Positions 18,707 to 30,900 of a stretch of DNA of 50,655 nt are shown here, one piece after another; position 1 is the stretch's first letter, and each line of letters opens with the position of its first letter. Below the pieces are notes generated by a model. That model had not been told where the DNA came from, did not search any database, and was given only the letters and a program-made list of their open reading frames with translations. Source of the stretch: a virus. The translations under genes were made by a program, and so were the position numbers. The DNA lies in IMG/VR virus record IMGVR_UViG_3300007345_000058, positions 1 through 50,655 of that record; one strand, given 5' to 3'.

Positions 18707-19432
18707 ATGGCATGTTTGATTGCTAATCTTCCATCAATGGAGGTATGGGTTAGAAAAGAATATCTAACAGATCATCAAAGTGGACATGGCGAATTTGTAA
18801 AGGGCGTCTGGGTTTCGGTTAAATCGATTCCTGGGCGTGCTTTTTATTTTGAGACATATTTACCAGAATATGCCGCAATGTACGACAAATTGCCTATCAG
18901 CGCCTTTGTCTCGGATCCTGAAACACCTTCTCCTGATATGTCCCTCCCAAACCTACAGTTTTGGAACTGTATGGATTATGGAGTAGTATCAGTTGATAAA
19001 AAATTCATTGGTTCTATGGATTTTGAGTGCTATACACGTGATCATGGCATCATAAAAGGCACTTATATTTGTACAATTGATAATTATCACCATGATCCAG
19101 ACTATGTTGACTGGGCAACGAGTGAAAATCCTGCCGAACACAAGTCACACAATCTCATTGAACTTGAAAATGGGCAGTATGCACTATATCCAAACAACAG
19201 ATTGCGTATTTTTGACAATAGTCTGACTCCAGTAAACCCTAAAATGCCTGATTTTAAGGTTTCAACGCAATATTATAGTGTTGAAAACGGTTTTGATCGC
19301 CTTGGAATGGGGCGTGAGGATGAATATTTCTGGAAAACGGCAAAAGAGCGTGAAAAACAAGAAGAAAAACAAGAAGAAAAACCTGAAGAAATGTACAAAT
19401 CTCAAGATGGTCGTCCTTTAGATCCACAATAA
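18707..19432 (+). CDS. Conserved-type cyanophage protein of unknown function
   Basis: 241 residues beginning MACLIANLPSMEVWVRKEYL, then HQSGHGEFVKGVWVSVKSIP. I associate this sequence type with T4-like cyanophages near the baseplate genes, but no function is known. It is beta-rich, with FWNCMDYGVVSVDKKFIGSM and ELENGQYALYPNNRLRIFD. The C-terminus is a Lys/Glu tail with repeated EEKQ and EEKP. It could be a structural or host-takeover protein. Confidence 0.7.
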   Translation: MACLIANLPSMEVWVRKEYLTDHQSGHGEFVKGVWVSVKSIPGRAFYFETYLPEYAAMYDKLPISAFVSDPETPSPDMSLPNLQFWNCMDYGVVSVDKKFIGSMDFECYTRDHGIIKGTYICTIDNYHHDPDYVDWATSENPAEHKSHNLIELENGQYALYPNNRLRIFDNSLTPVNPKMPDFKVSTQYYSVENGFDRLGMGREDEYFWKTAKEREKQEEKQEEKPEEMYKSQDGRPLDPQ

Positions 19433-19494
19433 ATATCAAATAGGGATAGTAACCCCTCAAAAAGTTCCTTTTTTTTACAAAAAACAGGAGAAAA

Positions 19495-19677
19495 ATGGGA
19501 AATTCACCCGTAGACAGAGACAAAGACTACATGTACCAAATGTGGGGAACAACTAGTTTGATTACAGATTATTGGTGTAAACCGCAAAAAACCAGTGATT
19601 GTGCCGAAGAATACTGTATTCAAGAAGTAATGCATGATAATGCAACAATCAAAAAAGAAAATTTACTTGAAGAGTGA
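19495..19677 (+). CDS. Small hypothetical protein
   Basis: A 60-residue protein (MGNSPVDRDKDYMYQMWGTT), then SLITDYWCKPQKTSDCAEEY, not recognised. ACAGGAG lies eight bases upstream of the ATG. It is the last gene before the late promoter of the baseplate operon. The gap 19433-19494 contains a weak GGG...CCC hairpin and T-rich DNA. Confidence 0.6.
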   Translation: MGNSPVDRDKDYMYQMWGTTSLITDYWCKPQKTSDCAEEYCIQEVMHDNATIKKENLLEE

Positions 19678-19685
19678 TATAAATA
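19678..19685 (+). promoter_or_regulatory. T4-type late promoter for the baseplate operon
   Basis: A perfect TATAAATA lies 27 bases before the gp25 start. It heads the unbroken run gp25, gp6 and the giant gene, which have gaps of only 1-4 bases. Confidence 0.8.
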
Positions 19686-19712
19686 AAAAAAAGCGTGTGA
19701 TCTAACAGGTTA

Positions 19713-20111
19713 ATGCCAACAGAACGAATATCAACAACATTTAAAGATATTGATTTATCTTTTGATATGCATCCAGTTACAAAAGATATTTCTGTGCTGT
19801 TGAATGAAACTGCGATCAAACGATCAATAAAAAACATCATACAAACTGTTCCGAATGAGAGGTTTTTTAATCTTTCATTCGGTTCAGATGTTAAACCAAC
19901 ATTATTTGAATTTATTGATTTTGGTACTGCTGCATTATTACAAGAATATATTAAGGTTGCTATCTCAAATTATGAACCCAGAGTTGAAGATACGCAGGTT
20001 GACGTGAAACCAGAACCAGATAATAATGCATTTGAAATAAATGTATATTTTACTATTGTTGGTCAAACAGAAGAACAACAATTCTCATACCTTTTAGAGG
20101 CAACAAGATAA
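19713..20111 (+). CDS. gp25: Baseplate wedge protein gp25
   Basis: 132 residues, the same length as T4 gp25. NIIQTVPNERFFNLSFGSDV then KPTLFEFIDF matches the conserved N-E-R-F...F-G-x...L-F-E core of gp25/lysozyme-like baseplate proteins. In T4 it joins gp6 and gp53 to build the wedge of the contractile tail. The gene is followed after four bases by gp6 and preceded by a perfect late promoter. Confidence 0.92.
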   Translation: MPTERISTTFKDIDLSFDMHPVTKDISVLLNETAIKRSIKNIIQTVPNERFFNLSFGSDVKPTLFEFIDFGTAALLQEYIKVAISNYEPRVEDTQVDVKPEPDNNAFEINVYFTIVGQTEEQQFSYLLEATR

Positions 20112-20115
20112 AAAA

Positions 20116-21996
20116 ATGCCTTTTACAAAGTTTGCAAATCTAGATTTCGACCAAATAAAGGTCTCACTAAAAGATTACTTAAGATCAAATTCTAATTTTA
20201 CAGATTTTGATTTTGAAGGATCTAATCTATCCATACTAGTTGATGTATTAGCATATAATACATACATCACAGCATTTAATGCTAATATGATTGCTAATGA
20301 ATCTTTTTTAGATTCAGCAACAGTTAGAGAAAATGTTGTTTCATTAGCAAGAAATGTTGGTTACGTTCCAAGATCAAAAACAGCAGCAAAAGCAACAATA
20401 TCATTTGATGTTGATTTTGAATCTAATGTAACAGCACCAACTCAAGTTGTTTTAAAATCTGGACTAGTATGTGTAGGGGCAGCAGAAAATACCTCATATA
20501 CTTTTTCAATTCCAGATAATCTAGTTGCAACAGTACCTCAGGGTGAATCAATAGCATCTTTTACAGATATTGATATATTTCAAGGAACCGTAGTTAAAAG
20601 GTCCTTTCCTAATATTGTACAAGAAACACAAAAATTTATCTTAGATAACCCTAATATTGATACTAGTACAATAAGAGTTAAAGTTGATAATGTTACATAC
20701 AATGTAGTAGATAATATTGTTGAAATTGATAAAGATTCTAGAATATTTTTAATACAAGAAATTGAGAATAGTAGATATGAAGTAATATTTGGTGATGGTA
20801 TTTTAGGTAAAAAATTAGATAATGGTAGTACTGTAGAAATAAGTTATATTGTAACTGACGGTATTAATGGTAATGGTGCATCGCTATTTACATTTGCTGG
20901 TGTTTTAGCAAATAATTTGGATCAGTTAATAACACCATTCACACCAATTTCAGTTACAACTGGTGCAAATGCCTCTGGTGGTGAAGAAATTGAGAGTTTA
21001 GATTCAATTAAATATTTTGCTCCAAGATTATATTCTTCTCAATATAGAGCAGTAACATCTGTAGATTATGAATCTATAATTAAGTATGTTTATCCAAATA
21101 CGGAAGCAGTTACTGTTATTGGTGGTGAAGTTTTATCTCCACCACAATTTGGTAATGTCTTTATAAGTATAAAACCAAAAGATTCTTATAGACTATCAGA
21201 CTTTACTAAACAAGATATACTTAAAAAAATAAAAAAATATGGTGTTATAGGAATTAACCACCACATTACAGATTTGAAAGTTCTTTACGTTGAGATTGAT
21301 ACTTCAGTTTACTATAATCCAAATAGAGTTTCAAATCCAAATTCCATAAAAGAAAAAATTATAACATCTCTTGACAAGTATGGAAAGTCTATACAATCTG
21401 CTAGTTCTTCTGGAAGATTTAGATATAGTAAAGCAGTTCAATTGATTGATAATGTTGATAATGCAATTACTTCAAATATAACTAAAGTTAAAATGAGAAG
21501 AAATTTGAATTGTGCACTGAATAATTTTGCACAATATGAACTGTGTTTTGGTAATGAATTTCATAAAGAAATTGGTAAGTACAATATAAAGAGTACAGGA
21601 TTTACTATTGAAGGTGAAACTAGTACATGTTTCTTTATTGATGTTGCTGGTTCATCGGATATAGGTCAATTGGCAATCGTAAAACCATTAGAGCAATTGG
21701 ATACATATGAAATTGTTAAAAAGTCTGTGGGGACGGTTGATTATAAAAAAGGTGAAATACTGATTAATACTTTAAAAATAACATCAACTCAACGTGCAAA
21801 TGGAGTTGTTGAAATTCAAGCATATCCAGAGTCTAATGATGTTATAGGATTGAAAGATCTTTATGTTATTTTTGATATTAACACTCCTGCAAATAGCATA
21901 AATATGCTAAGAGATAGTATTGTTTCTGGTGAACAAGTGTCTGGAGTTGATTTTCCAATATCTTCAAGTTATTCAAACGGTAAAATAACGAGGTAA
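20116..21996 (+). CDS. gp6: Baseplate wedge protein gp6
   Basis: 626 residues (T4 gp6: 660). The N-terminus FANLDFDQIKVSLKDYLRSN and DFEGSNLSILVDVLAYNTYI, then NANMIANESFLDSATVRENV and SLARNVGYVPRSK, is a clear gp6/J-like baseplate core. It forms the (gp6)2 wedge ring with gp7 in T4. It is AT-rich with many TTA Leu codons. It ends one base before the giant gene, in the same operon. Confidence 0.93.
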   Translation: MPFTKFANLDFDQIKVSLKDYLRSNSNFTDFDFEGSNLSILVDVLAYNTYITAFNANMIANESFLDSATVRENVVSLARNVGYVPRSKTAAKATISFDVDFESNVTAPTQVVLKSGLVCVGAAENTSYTFSIPDNLVATVPQGESIASFTDIDIFQGTVVKRSFPNIVQETQKFILDNPNIDTSTIRVKVDNVTYNVVDNIVEIDKDSRIFLIQEIENSRYEVIFGDGILGKKLDNGSTVEISYIVTDGINGNGASLFTFAGVLANNLDQLITPFTPISVTTGANASGGEEIESLDSIKYFAPRLYSSQYRAVTSVDYESIIKYVYPNTEAVTVIGGEVLSPPQFGNVFISIKPKDSYRLSDFTKQDILKKIKKYGVIGINHHITDLKVLYVEIDTSVYYNPNRVSNPNSIKEKIITSLDKYGKSIQSASSSGRFRYSKAVQLIDNVDNAITSNITKVKMRRNLNCALNNFAQYELCFGNEFHKEIGKYNIKSTGFTIEGETSTCFFIDVAGSSDIGQLAIVKPLEQLDTYEIVKKSVGTVDYKKGEILINTLKITSTQRANGVVEIQAYPESNDVIGLKDLYVIFDINTPANSINMLRDSIVSGEQVSGVDFPISSSYSNGKITR

Positions 21997-21997
21997 T

Positions 21998-24900
21998 ATG
22001 ATATCGACAAATTTTGAGAGTAGAGTTAAAATAAACGAAATTGTCAGTAATCAAATACCAGAATTTATTTTGGATCAAAATCCAAAATTTTCTGAGTTTT
22101 TGAAGCAATATTACATTTCACAAGAATTTGAAGGTGGTCCAGTAGATATTGTTGAAAACTTAGATCAATATTTAAGTTTTCACTACTTAAACGAAAAGTT
22201 ATACAATAATAATATTACAATATCATCAGATATAACATCTTCTGATGATACTATCACATTATCAACAACCAGAGGTTTTCCAAAATCTTATGGTTTATTG
22301 CAAATTGATGATGAAGTAATTACATATACTGGTATTAGTGGGAATAGTCTGACTGGATGTGTACGTGGATTTTCAGGAATAACTAGTTTAGAGTCTGTCG
22401 ATGATCCAGAAGAATTAGTATTCTCTTCAACAAGTTCAGCAGCACACACTGCAGGATCATCAGTTAAAAACTTAAACTTACTATTTTTAGAAAACTTTTT
22501 TAAGAAGTTAAAACAAATTTATGCTCCTGGATTTGAAGAATTTGATTTTACAAGTGAGTTAAATACGAATACTTTTATATCTAAAGTAAAATCGTTCTAT
22601 CAGACAAAGGGAACTGAAGAATCTATCAAAATATTGTTCAAAATATTATATGATATCAATCCAAAAATCATAAATCCAGAAGATTATTTAATAAAACCAT
22701 CAGATGCCGAATATCTTCGCAGAAAGATAGTTGTTTGTGATTTATTAACTACTGGTGGTAATCCATTTAAATTGGTTGGACAACAAATAAAAAGTTTTGA
22801 TGGAACTTTTTCTGGACCAGTATCAAAAGTAGATATTTCAACAAAAAATAATAAAACAGTCTATAAAATCCATTTATTTTATGGTTATGGTGATGATGAT
22901 TTAATTGATGGTAATTTTAGAATTACACCAAAGACAAAATCATTAGAACCTATTAATGTTGGTGATACTACTATAACTGTAGACTCAACAATAGGATTTC
23001 CAAAATCTGGAACAATTGTAGTTGAGGGTAATGAAGTAACATATACAGATAAGAGTGTCAATCAATTTTATAATTGTACTAGTGTAGTAGATAATATTTC
23101 TTCAAATAAGAACGTTTATCAAAAAGATTCTACTGTATATGGTTTTGAAGATGGTGACTCTTCAAAACGAATTGACTTTATTGTTATAGGTTCTCTTGTT
23201 ACAATTGATGGTATAGATGATTTTACTTTATTGTCTGATACCGATATTGTTGAACTTGGTGAGCTTGGTGATGATATTAGAAATGATATAGTAGATAAAA
23301 CTATAAAAGAATATTCTTTTGGAGCATTAAAATATAATGTAAAAACAAGTTATGATATTTTAAACTTTAATATTGGAAGTGCTGAATTAGTTCTTTATGA
23401 AGAACCTGATAAAAATAGTTTAAATGAGAATGAAATTGTTGACATTCTTTTAAAAGACACCGAAACTGTAATTTTAAACGATGTGCAGGTAAATTCTATA
23501 ATTGGAAGAACTGTAACTATAGATACTCCGATTACTGGTATTTTACCACAACAAAATATTGCAATAAGAAGAAATTTAAACTTTGCGAATAGTACAAAAG
23601 TTCAGATAAAACATGAAAATGTCTTATCTGATGTTCAAAATGCATATAGTTATGAAGATGATTTATATATTGCATCAAATTCTTTACCATCTAGAGATAT
23701 AACATTAGATGTTAAAAAAGTTAGTAAGACAATCACATCATCTTTAGATGCAGATCAGTTTTTTGATGGATTTAGTGCACAAAAATATACAATTTTATCA
23801 TTTGAAAATGAGGTTCCATTTTTAACTGGAGATGCTGTAAAATATTTTCATACTACAGAAAATTCTATATCAGAACTACCAAATTTTGAGTTATTTTACG
23901 TTGAAGTTTTAGAACCAAAAAACAAAATAAGACTTTATTCAGCACTTTCATTTTTACCAGTCTCAGATTTTTTAAAGTTTGATAAAAATACTGAACTTGG
24001 AACACACACCTTTGTTTTAGAGCAACATGCTAGTCAAATTATTGAACCATCAAACTCACTGAAAAAAATTCCACTAGAAAGATCATTTAGTTTATCTGAA
24101 AAAGAATATAAAACAGAAAGTGGTGTAATTGGGGTTTTAGCAAATGGTGTTGATATCATTAATTACAAATCTGATGACAAAGTATTTTTTGGTCCATTAG
24201 ATTCATTAAATGTATCAAATCAAGGATTTGGATATGATGTTATTAATCCACCAGATGCTGAATTAAGTTCCCCAAACTATAACGTTGGAGTTGGAACTAC
24301 AGCAAAAATGAATTTAGTTGTTAGTGGATCTTTTGAAGATGTTTTTGTTGATCCACAACAGTTTGGTGTATCTAGAATAATTACAATTTATGCTAAAGGT
24401 GGAAATGGTAAAAATGCTGTCTTTGAACCTATTACCAAAAAACAATATAGAACAATAATTTTCAATGCTGCAGATATTGAATTTGGTGGATCAGTTGATC
24501 CTAATAATGATAGTTTTATCTTTAATAGTAGCCATGGATTAACTAGTGGAGAAAAAATAGTTTACAATACTAATGAAAATTTGGGTATTGGTATTGGACC
24601 TTTTAATGGATCCAATTTAGATAGTGGGGGAACATTAGTCAATGGTGGAATTTACTATCCAGAAGTTATTAATTCAAATAGCATTAGACTCTATAATACA
24701 ATTTCAGATTTAAATAGTGGTATTAATACTGTTGGTTTAACGACAATTAATAACTATGGAACTCACAAATTTAGAGTATTTGAACCAATCAATGTACTCT
24801 CATATGTTAGAGTTGTAAATCCAGGTGAAAATTATACCAATAGAGTATTAAATATATCACCATCAGGAATTCATACTGCTGGTGATACTTTTGTATTTGA

Positions 24901-27900
24901 AAATCATGGATTTACTGACGGTGATTTGTTAAATTATTCATATAATGATACTGGTATAGTAGGATTAGATACTTCCAAAAAATATTATGTATTAAAACTA
25001 AATGATAATTCTTTCCAACTTGCAGATGGTGGACAAAAAAATGATGATGAAAGCGAATTATCAAAACAAAATTATAAGAAGAGAAAAAATATAACTATAT
25101 CTTCATCTGGACAAGGATATCAGACTTTTTCGTATCCACCAATCTCAGTTGAAGTTGTTGCAGAGTATACTGGAATAGTTTCATCAATAACTTTAACTCC
25201 AAAAGTTAGAGGAAAGGTTATTGATGCATATCTTTATGAAAAAGGAACCGAATATGGATCAACTGCTTTAAATTTAAACATCAAACCAACGGTATCAATT
25301 AAAACTGGAAGTGGTGCACAATTAAAACCATTGGTAGTTGGTAATAAAGTTTTATCAGTTCAAGTTCAAAATAAAGGTGAAAATTACAGTTCTTCAGTAG
25401 ATTTGGAGGTTGTTGGTAAAGGTATAGGATGTGTTTTAAGAGCTGTTGTTGTTAATGGACAAATAGACAGTGTTATTGTTATAAACAGTGGTACTGGGTA
25501 TGATGATTCAACTTCTATTACCATATCTACACCTGGTCAAGGTGCTGTTATTATACCAACCATAAGATCTTTAACAGTTAATGATTTCTATAGATATCCT
25601 GGTGATTTTTATCTGGAGAATAAAGAAAAAAATGCTCTAACCTATGGAATTAATGGTTATTTTTCTTCTAGAGAGGGATTGGAATTTGATGATCCCAATC
25701 CAGATACAAATCATTCAAGAATAATAGGTTGGGCTAAAGATGGAAATCCAATTTATGGACCAAATGGTCATACAGATCCAACATCATTTACATCACCAAT
25801 AAAAAGACTTGAAACAGGATATGTTTTAGATCCTTCAAACATTTTTAATAGACCTTCTACAGATATTTTACCATCAGGATTTTTTGTTGAGGATTATAAA
25901 TTCAACGATAGTGGTGATTTAGATAGACATAATGGTAGATTCACCGAAACTCCAGAATTTCCAAATGGAATTTATGCATATTTTGCAAGTACAAAGTTAG
26001 ATATTGCAACTTCTGCACAAACTGAAATTGTCCCAGAGTTTCCATATTTTGTTGGAAATACATATAGATCTACACCAATTGATACATTTACATTAGATCA
26101 AAATGATGATTTAGATTCTGCAAATTTACTGAGAAATACTTCACCATATAGAGTAAATCGAGAAAATTCTTCTAATTATTATATACCCAAAAATTTTGGA
26201 ACTAGGCAGAGATGTGATATAAAATCTGTAGAGTCTGGTAGTGTTGATAGATTAGTGATTGATAATGCTGGAGATGGTTATAGTGTTGGCGATACTCTAA
26301 TTTTTAACGAAACTAATACTGATGGAAGTGGTGTTTCTGCAGAAATTGTAGAAGTAAAAAATAGTGCAGAGATTGAGAATATTCAGACATCATATATTTT
26401 AAATGAAAATGTTATTTTCATTTGGGAAAATAGTAGTACAATAAAGGGTTATATTTTACCATCACACAATTTAGTTGATAATGATAGAATAGAAATCACA
26501 GGAATTAGTACATCTTCAGTAGATTTTTTGAATGGTAATCACAAAATTTCTGTTGAAAGTGAAAAAGTTATTCTCACAAATAATATTAGTAGTGGTGATG
26601 TTGGAGATGTAGTAGATTTACAAGTTGACAAGATTCCAACAACAACTAGTATTGGTAGTAGTGTAAGTACTGGAGGTGAAAATTTTACAATCTTAAATGT
26701 TTATAATCAAGAAAACGTTTTAAGGTGTAAAAGACATTCTGCAGGATTAGCACATACAGTATCAGATATTATTTCAATTATACCTTCACAATTTACATTT
26801 AACTTAAATTCAAATTATTTTGAAAGCAGTCTTTCTCCAGTATATAATTTTAATCCCAATGATTCAATTGGGATTGGAACTGAAGATGGTTCTTATTCTT
26901 CTACAACCTTAACTTATGGAGGTGTGAGCAAAGAAGTAGAATTGAAAACTCTATCAATATATTTACCAAATCATCCGTTCAATACTAATGATAAAGTTCG
27001 TTTCAAATTGAGTGATGAAGCTGGTGCATCTGCCTTATTAGTGTCTAATGAATCTAATGGATCTCAATTCTCATTGCCATATAATCCAGTTACTGATAAT
27101 ACTCAGGACTTGTTCATCATCAAAAAATCTGATGATTATATTGGAATAGTTACACAGGTTGGATTAACAACCACATCATCTGGATTGTTCTTTAATGGAA
27201 ATGGATCAGATTTTGATGATTATAAGTTTGAGAAGTTGGAAGAAGAAAGTGTAACAGGAACTTCCACAAAAATAACTACAACAATTACAACCAATTTAAA
27301 TCATAATATATTAGATAATGATTTATTATCTTTAAAAGTAATACCAAATAATACTAGTGGTGGAATTACAACTTCATCATCTTTAGTGTTTAAATATAAT
27401 CCAGATTTTAATAAATTAGTTACTAATCCAGTTGGTTTTTCATCATTATCAGTAAACCTAGATGAAAATACAATTGAAATAAATTCGCACCAATATGTAA
27501 ATGGAGACAAAATTTTATATACAACAGATAATTTTGTAACGGGTGGAATAGGAACTGGCATATACTTTGTTAATAAGTATGATAGTAATAAAATAAGACT
27601 TTGTGATACCTATCAGGATTCTGTTTCTAATCCTGCAAATCCAATTTCTATTGGAAATAGTGGCAGCAATTCTCAAGAAATTAGTAATGTAAATCCAAAA
27701 ATACGTGGTGTTAAGAATGGAACCCTGAGATTTGATCTATCAAATTCTTCACTCAGTGGATATGAATTTAATATTTTCTCAGATAAGCAATTTACAAAAC
27801 CTTATGTATCAACTGGAAGTACATCTACTTTTAATGTACGTGTTAGTGGTACACCAGGAACTGATGGAATAATCGACGTTAAGTATGATAATAATCTTCC

Positions 27901-30900
27901 AGATTTATACTATTCTTTATTAAAGGATACAAAACCTGTTTTTGAAAATGAGAATGAAGATGATTATCATATAATTTTCGTTGATAGTTTTTATAATAAA
28001 GATCAATATGTGGTTTCTAACTCTTCTGGAACTACATTTGATATATCTCTGTCATCAATACCAGAATCTTTAAGTTATACAAAAAATCAAGCAGATATTA
28101 GTTATAGTACAAGTTCGCGTAATACAACTGGTCCAATATCAAAAATTAATCTTTTAAACAGAGGATCGGGATATACTTCATTGCCAAGATTTACTGGAAT
28201 TAGTACTGCAAATTCTGGAAGAGTGTCTGGAATAAATGCTATTGTTAGTGTTGAAACTGATACTATTGGAAAATTCAAATCTATTGAAATACTAAATGAT
28301 GGTTTTGATTATGCATCAGATTCAACGTTAAGACCTTCTTCAAACTTTAATACACTTCTACTTTTAAGTGACAATGAAGAAATAACTGATATTAATGTCG
28401 TATTTGGTGGAAAAAATTATATTTCAAAACCAAGTTTAGTTTTAGTTGATACACTATCTAGAAAAGAAGTAGATACTGGAATTTTGGAAGTTGGTATGAA
28501 CAATTCCTCTATTGGATCAATATCAGTTATTACACCACCTAATGGATTAAAATCATCTACACATAGATTATTTACTACAAATAATACAAATGGCGTAGTA
28601 ATCACTGGAATAACAACAGTAGAAAATGGAATTGTACATGCAAAGGTTAGAACTCCACCCATTTTTGGATTTAAAGAATCACCATTTGTATCTGGTGATA
28701 AAGTTTTTGTGGAGGGTGTTGTAAGGGGTACATCTGTAGATGAATTTGGAAATGAAACTATACCTGGAGATGGATATAATTCCGCAGATCATGGATATGT
28801 ATTTTTTGATGTAACTGATTTTATTAATGATCCTGGTAATGCAGTTTTAAAATATGATATTTCACAATATACAACAAATCCTGGTATACCACAAACTTTA
28901 AATTCTTATGCCACTGGTGTAAATGAAAAAAATTATCCTACTTTTGAAACAATTCAAGTTATTAGTTCTTTCCAGCAAGGAGAAATAATAAAGGTAAATG
29001 GGGTATCTGAAAATATTACCGTTAAAAATGTATTCCCAAATTCACTAAAAGTATCATCTACAAATAATATTGAGAAATTTAATTCTATACAAGGAAGTAT
29101 ATCAAATTCAAAAGCATTAGTTGTTGGTTCATTTGATTATAGTGGTAAATTTAAATTTAATTCACTAAGTAATGCTTCTTTAGGGTGGTACAAAGATACT
29201 GGTAAGTTAAACTTTGATACCCAAGCGTTACCAGATAATGATTACTATCAGACTTTATCATATTCTATTAAGAGTGATGTGGAGTATGATAAATTTATAG
29301 AACCTCTTTCAAAATTAGCTCACCCGATTGGAACCAAAAATTTTGGTGAGGTTGGATTTACTTCATCCTCATCCACAGGAATTGCTGGTACATCATCATT
29401 ATCAACAGTTTTAAGTTTAGATGAAGAATCTAGAGTTGATATTATAAGAAACTTTGATTTAGTATTTGATGATGATTCTTTATCTAATTCTACTTCTTTA
29501 ATTAAGTTAAGAAATAAAAAGTTATCAAACTTTATTGAATGTAGAACTAATAGAGTCTTACAAATAGATGATATCAGTAATAGTTTTTCAAGTTCTGAAA
29601 TTAATAAAGATGAAATAGTTGTAGCAGAAAGTTATCAGGTTACAGATTATTATTCACAGTTTTTAATTCAAACTTTTAATGAAATAAATGATTTTAACAG
29701 CCAAAAAGAATATCAATTGTCTAATGTTGTTGTTCTCAATGACTTTGAAAACACATATACTTTAACTAAAGGAAATATTTTTACTGGTGAAGAAAAACTG
29801 GGAGATTTTGAAGGATCTATTAATAATATTGGAAGTCCAGAATTAATATTTAAACCTACAGATCCATTTAACACTAATTACAATTTGAAATTATATAGAG
29901 AATATTTTGGACCAGAATCGAGTGTTGGTTTTGGTGTGACTGATCATGGATTTATGAGAATTTTCAGTGAAGCAAAGACTATCGAATCAACTGTTGGGTT
30001 TGTAACTTCTATTTTTAGAGCAAATGCATCAACGTATCGCACAATAAGATCGTCTAACTTAATCATAAACACGGATGATTACAGTTTTAACTATTATGAA
30101 GTTTTTGGAATTTATGATGGTGTTAATACTCCCCAAGTTTCTGAGTATTACTTTGATTCAAAAGCTCAATTGAGTGGATTATCATCTGGATTTTTGGGAA
30201 CTTTTGATTTAGAGGTAGACTCTGGTAATATTTTCCTCAATTTTACAAACACTTCTGGTAATAATATTACAATAAAGAGTAAGACTGTTGCTATCGGAGA
30301 TGTTAGCCTTGGAATAGGAACTTATAGATTCTTATCTGATGATCAAATTCCAGAAACTGAAAAGTCTTCTAGAATAGAAAGTAAATTTGATACTATTACT
30401 GGTAATACAATAATAAAAACTTTAGATTCTTCTGTTGATTCTGCATTAAAATCACTAATTAGAATTTCGACTACAGCAAATTCTGGTATAGGTGAAACAA
30501 TATCTTTATATGAAGTTTCATTGATTGGGGATCAAACAAATACATCATTAGTTGCAAGTCCGTTTGTTGCAACTGGATCAAATGGTATTGGTACATTTGG
30601 TGCTTTAAATAGTGGAACTGATATTAATTTGTATTTTTACCCCGATCCCGATTTTATTAACGAATCATTATTGATTCAATCTGTTGATCAAATTCTTTAT
30701 GCAGAAAATGATGAATTTAATGTACCAAATACTTTAGAGGTTGGTGCAAGCAAACATGATGTTTCTGTAGCAAAATATGGTTCTATTAACGTGTTTGGAA
30801 AAGATAGATTAAATTTTGATATGAATTGGAATAGAACACCAATATTTGCAAAAACTATCAATCCCAAAAAATCTGGTATTTTGCAGAATGAAACTGGAAT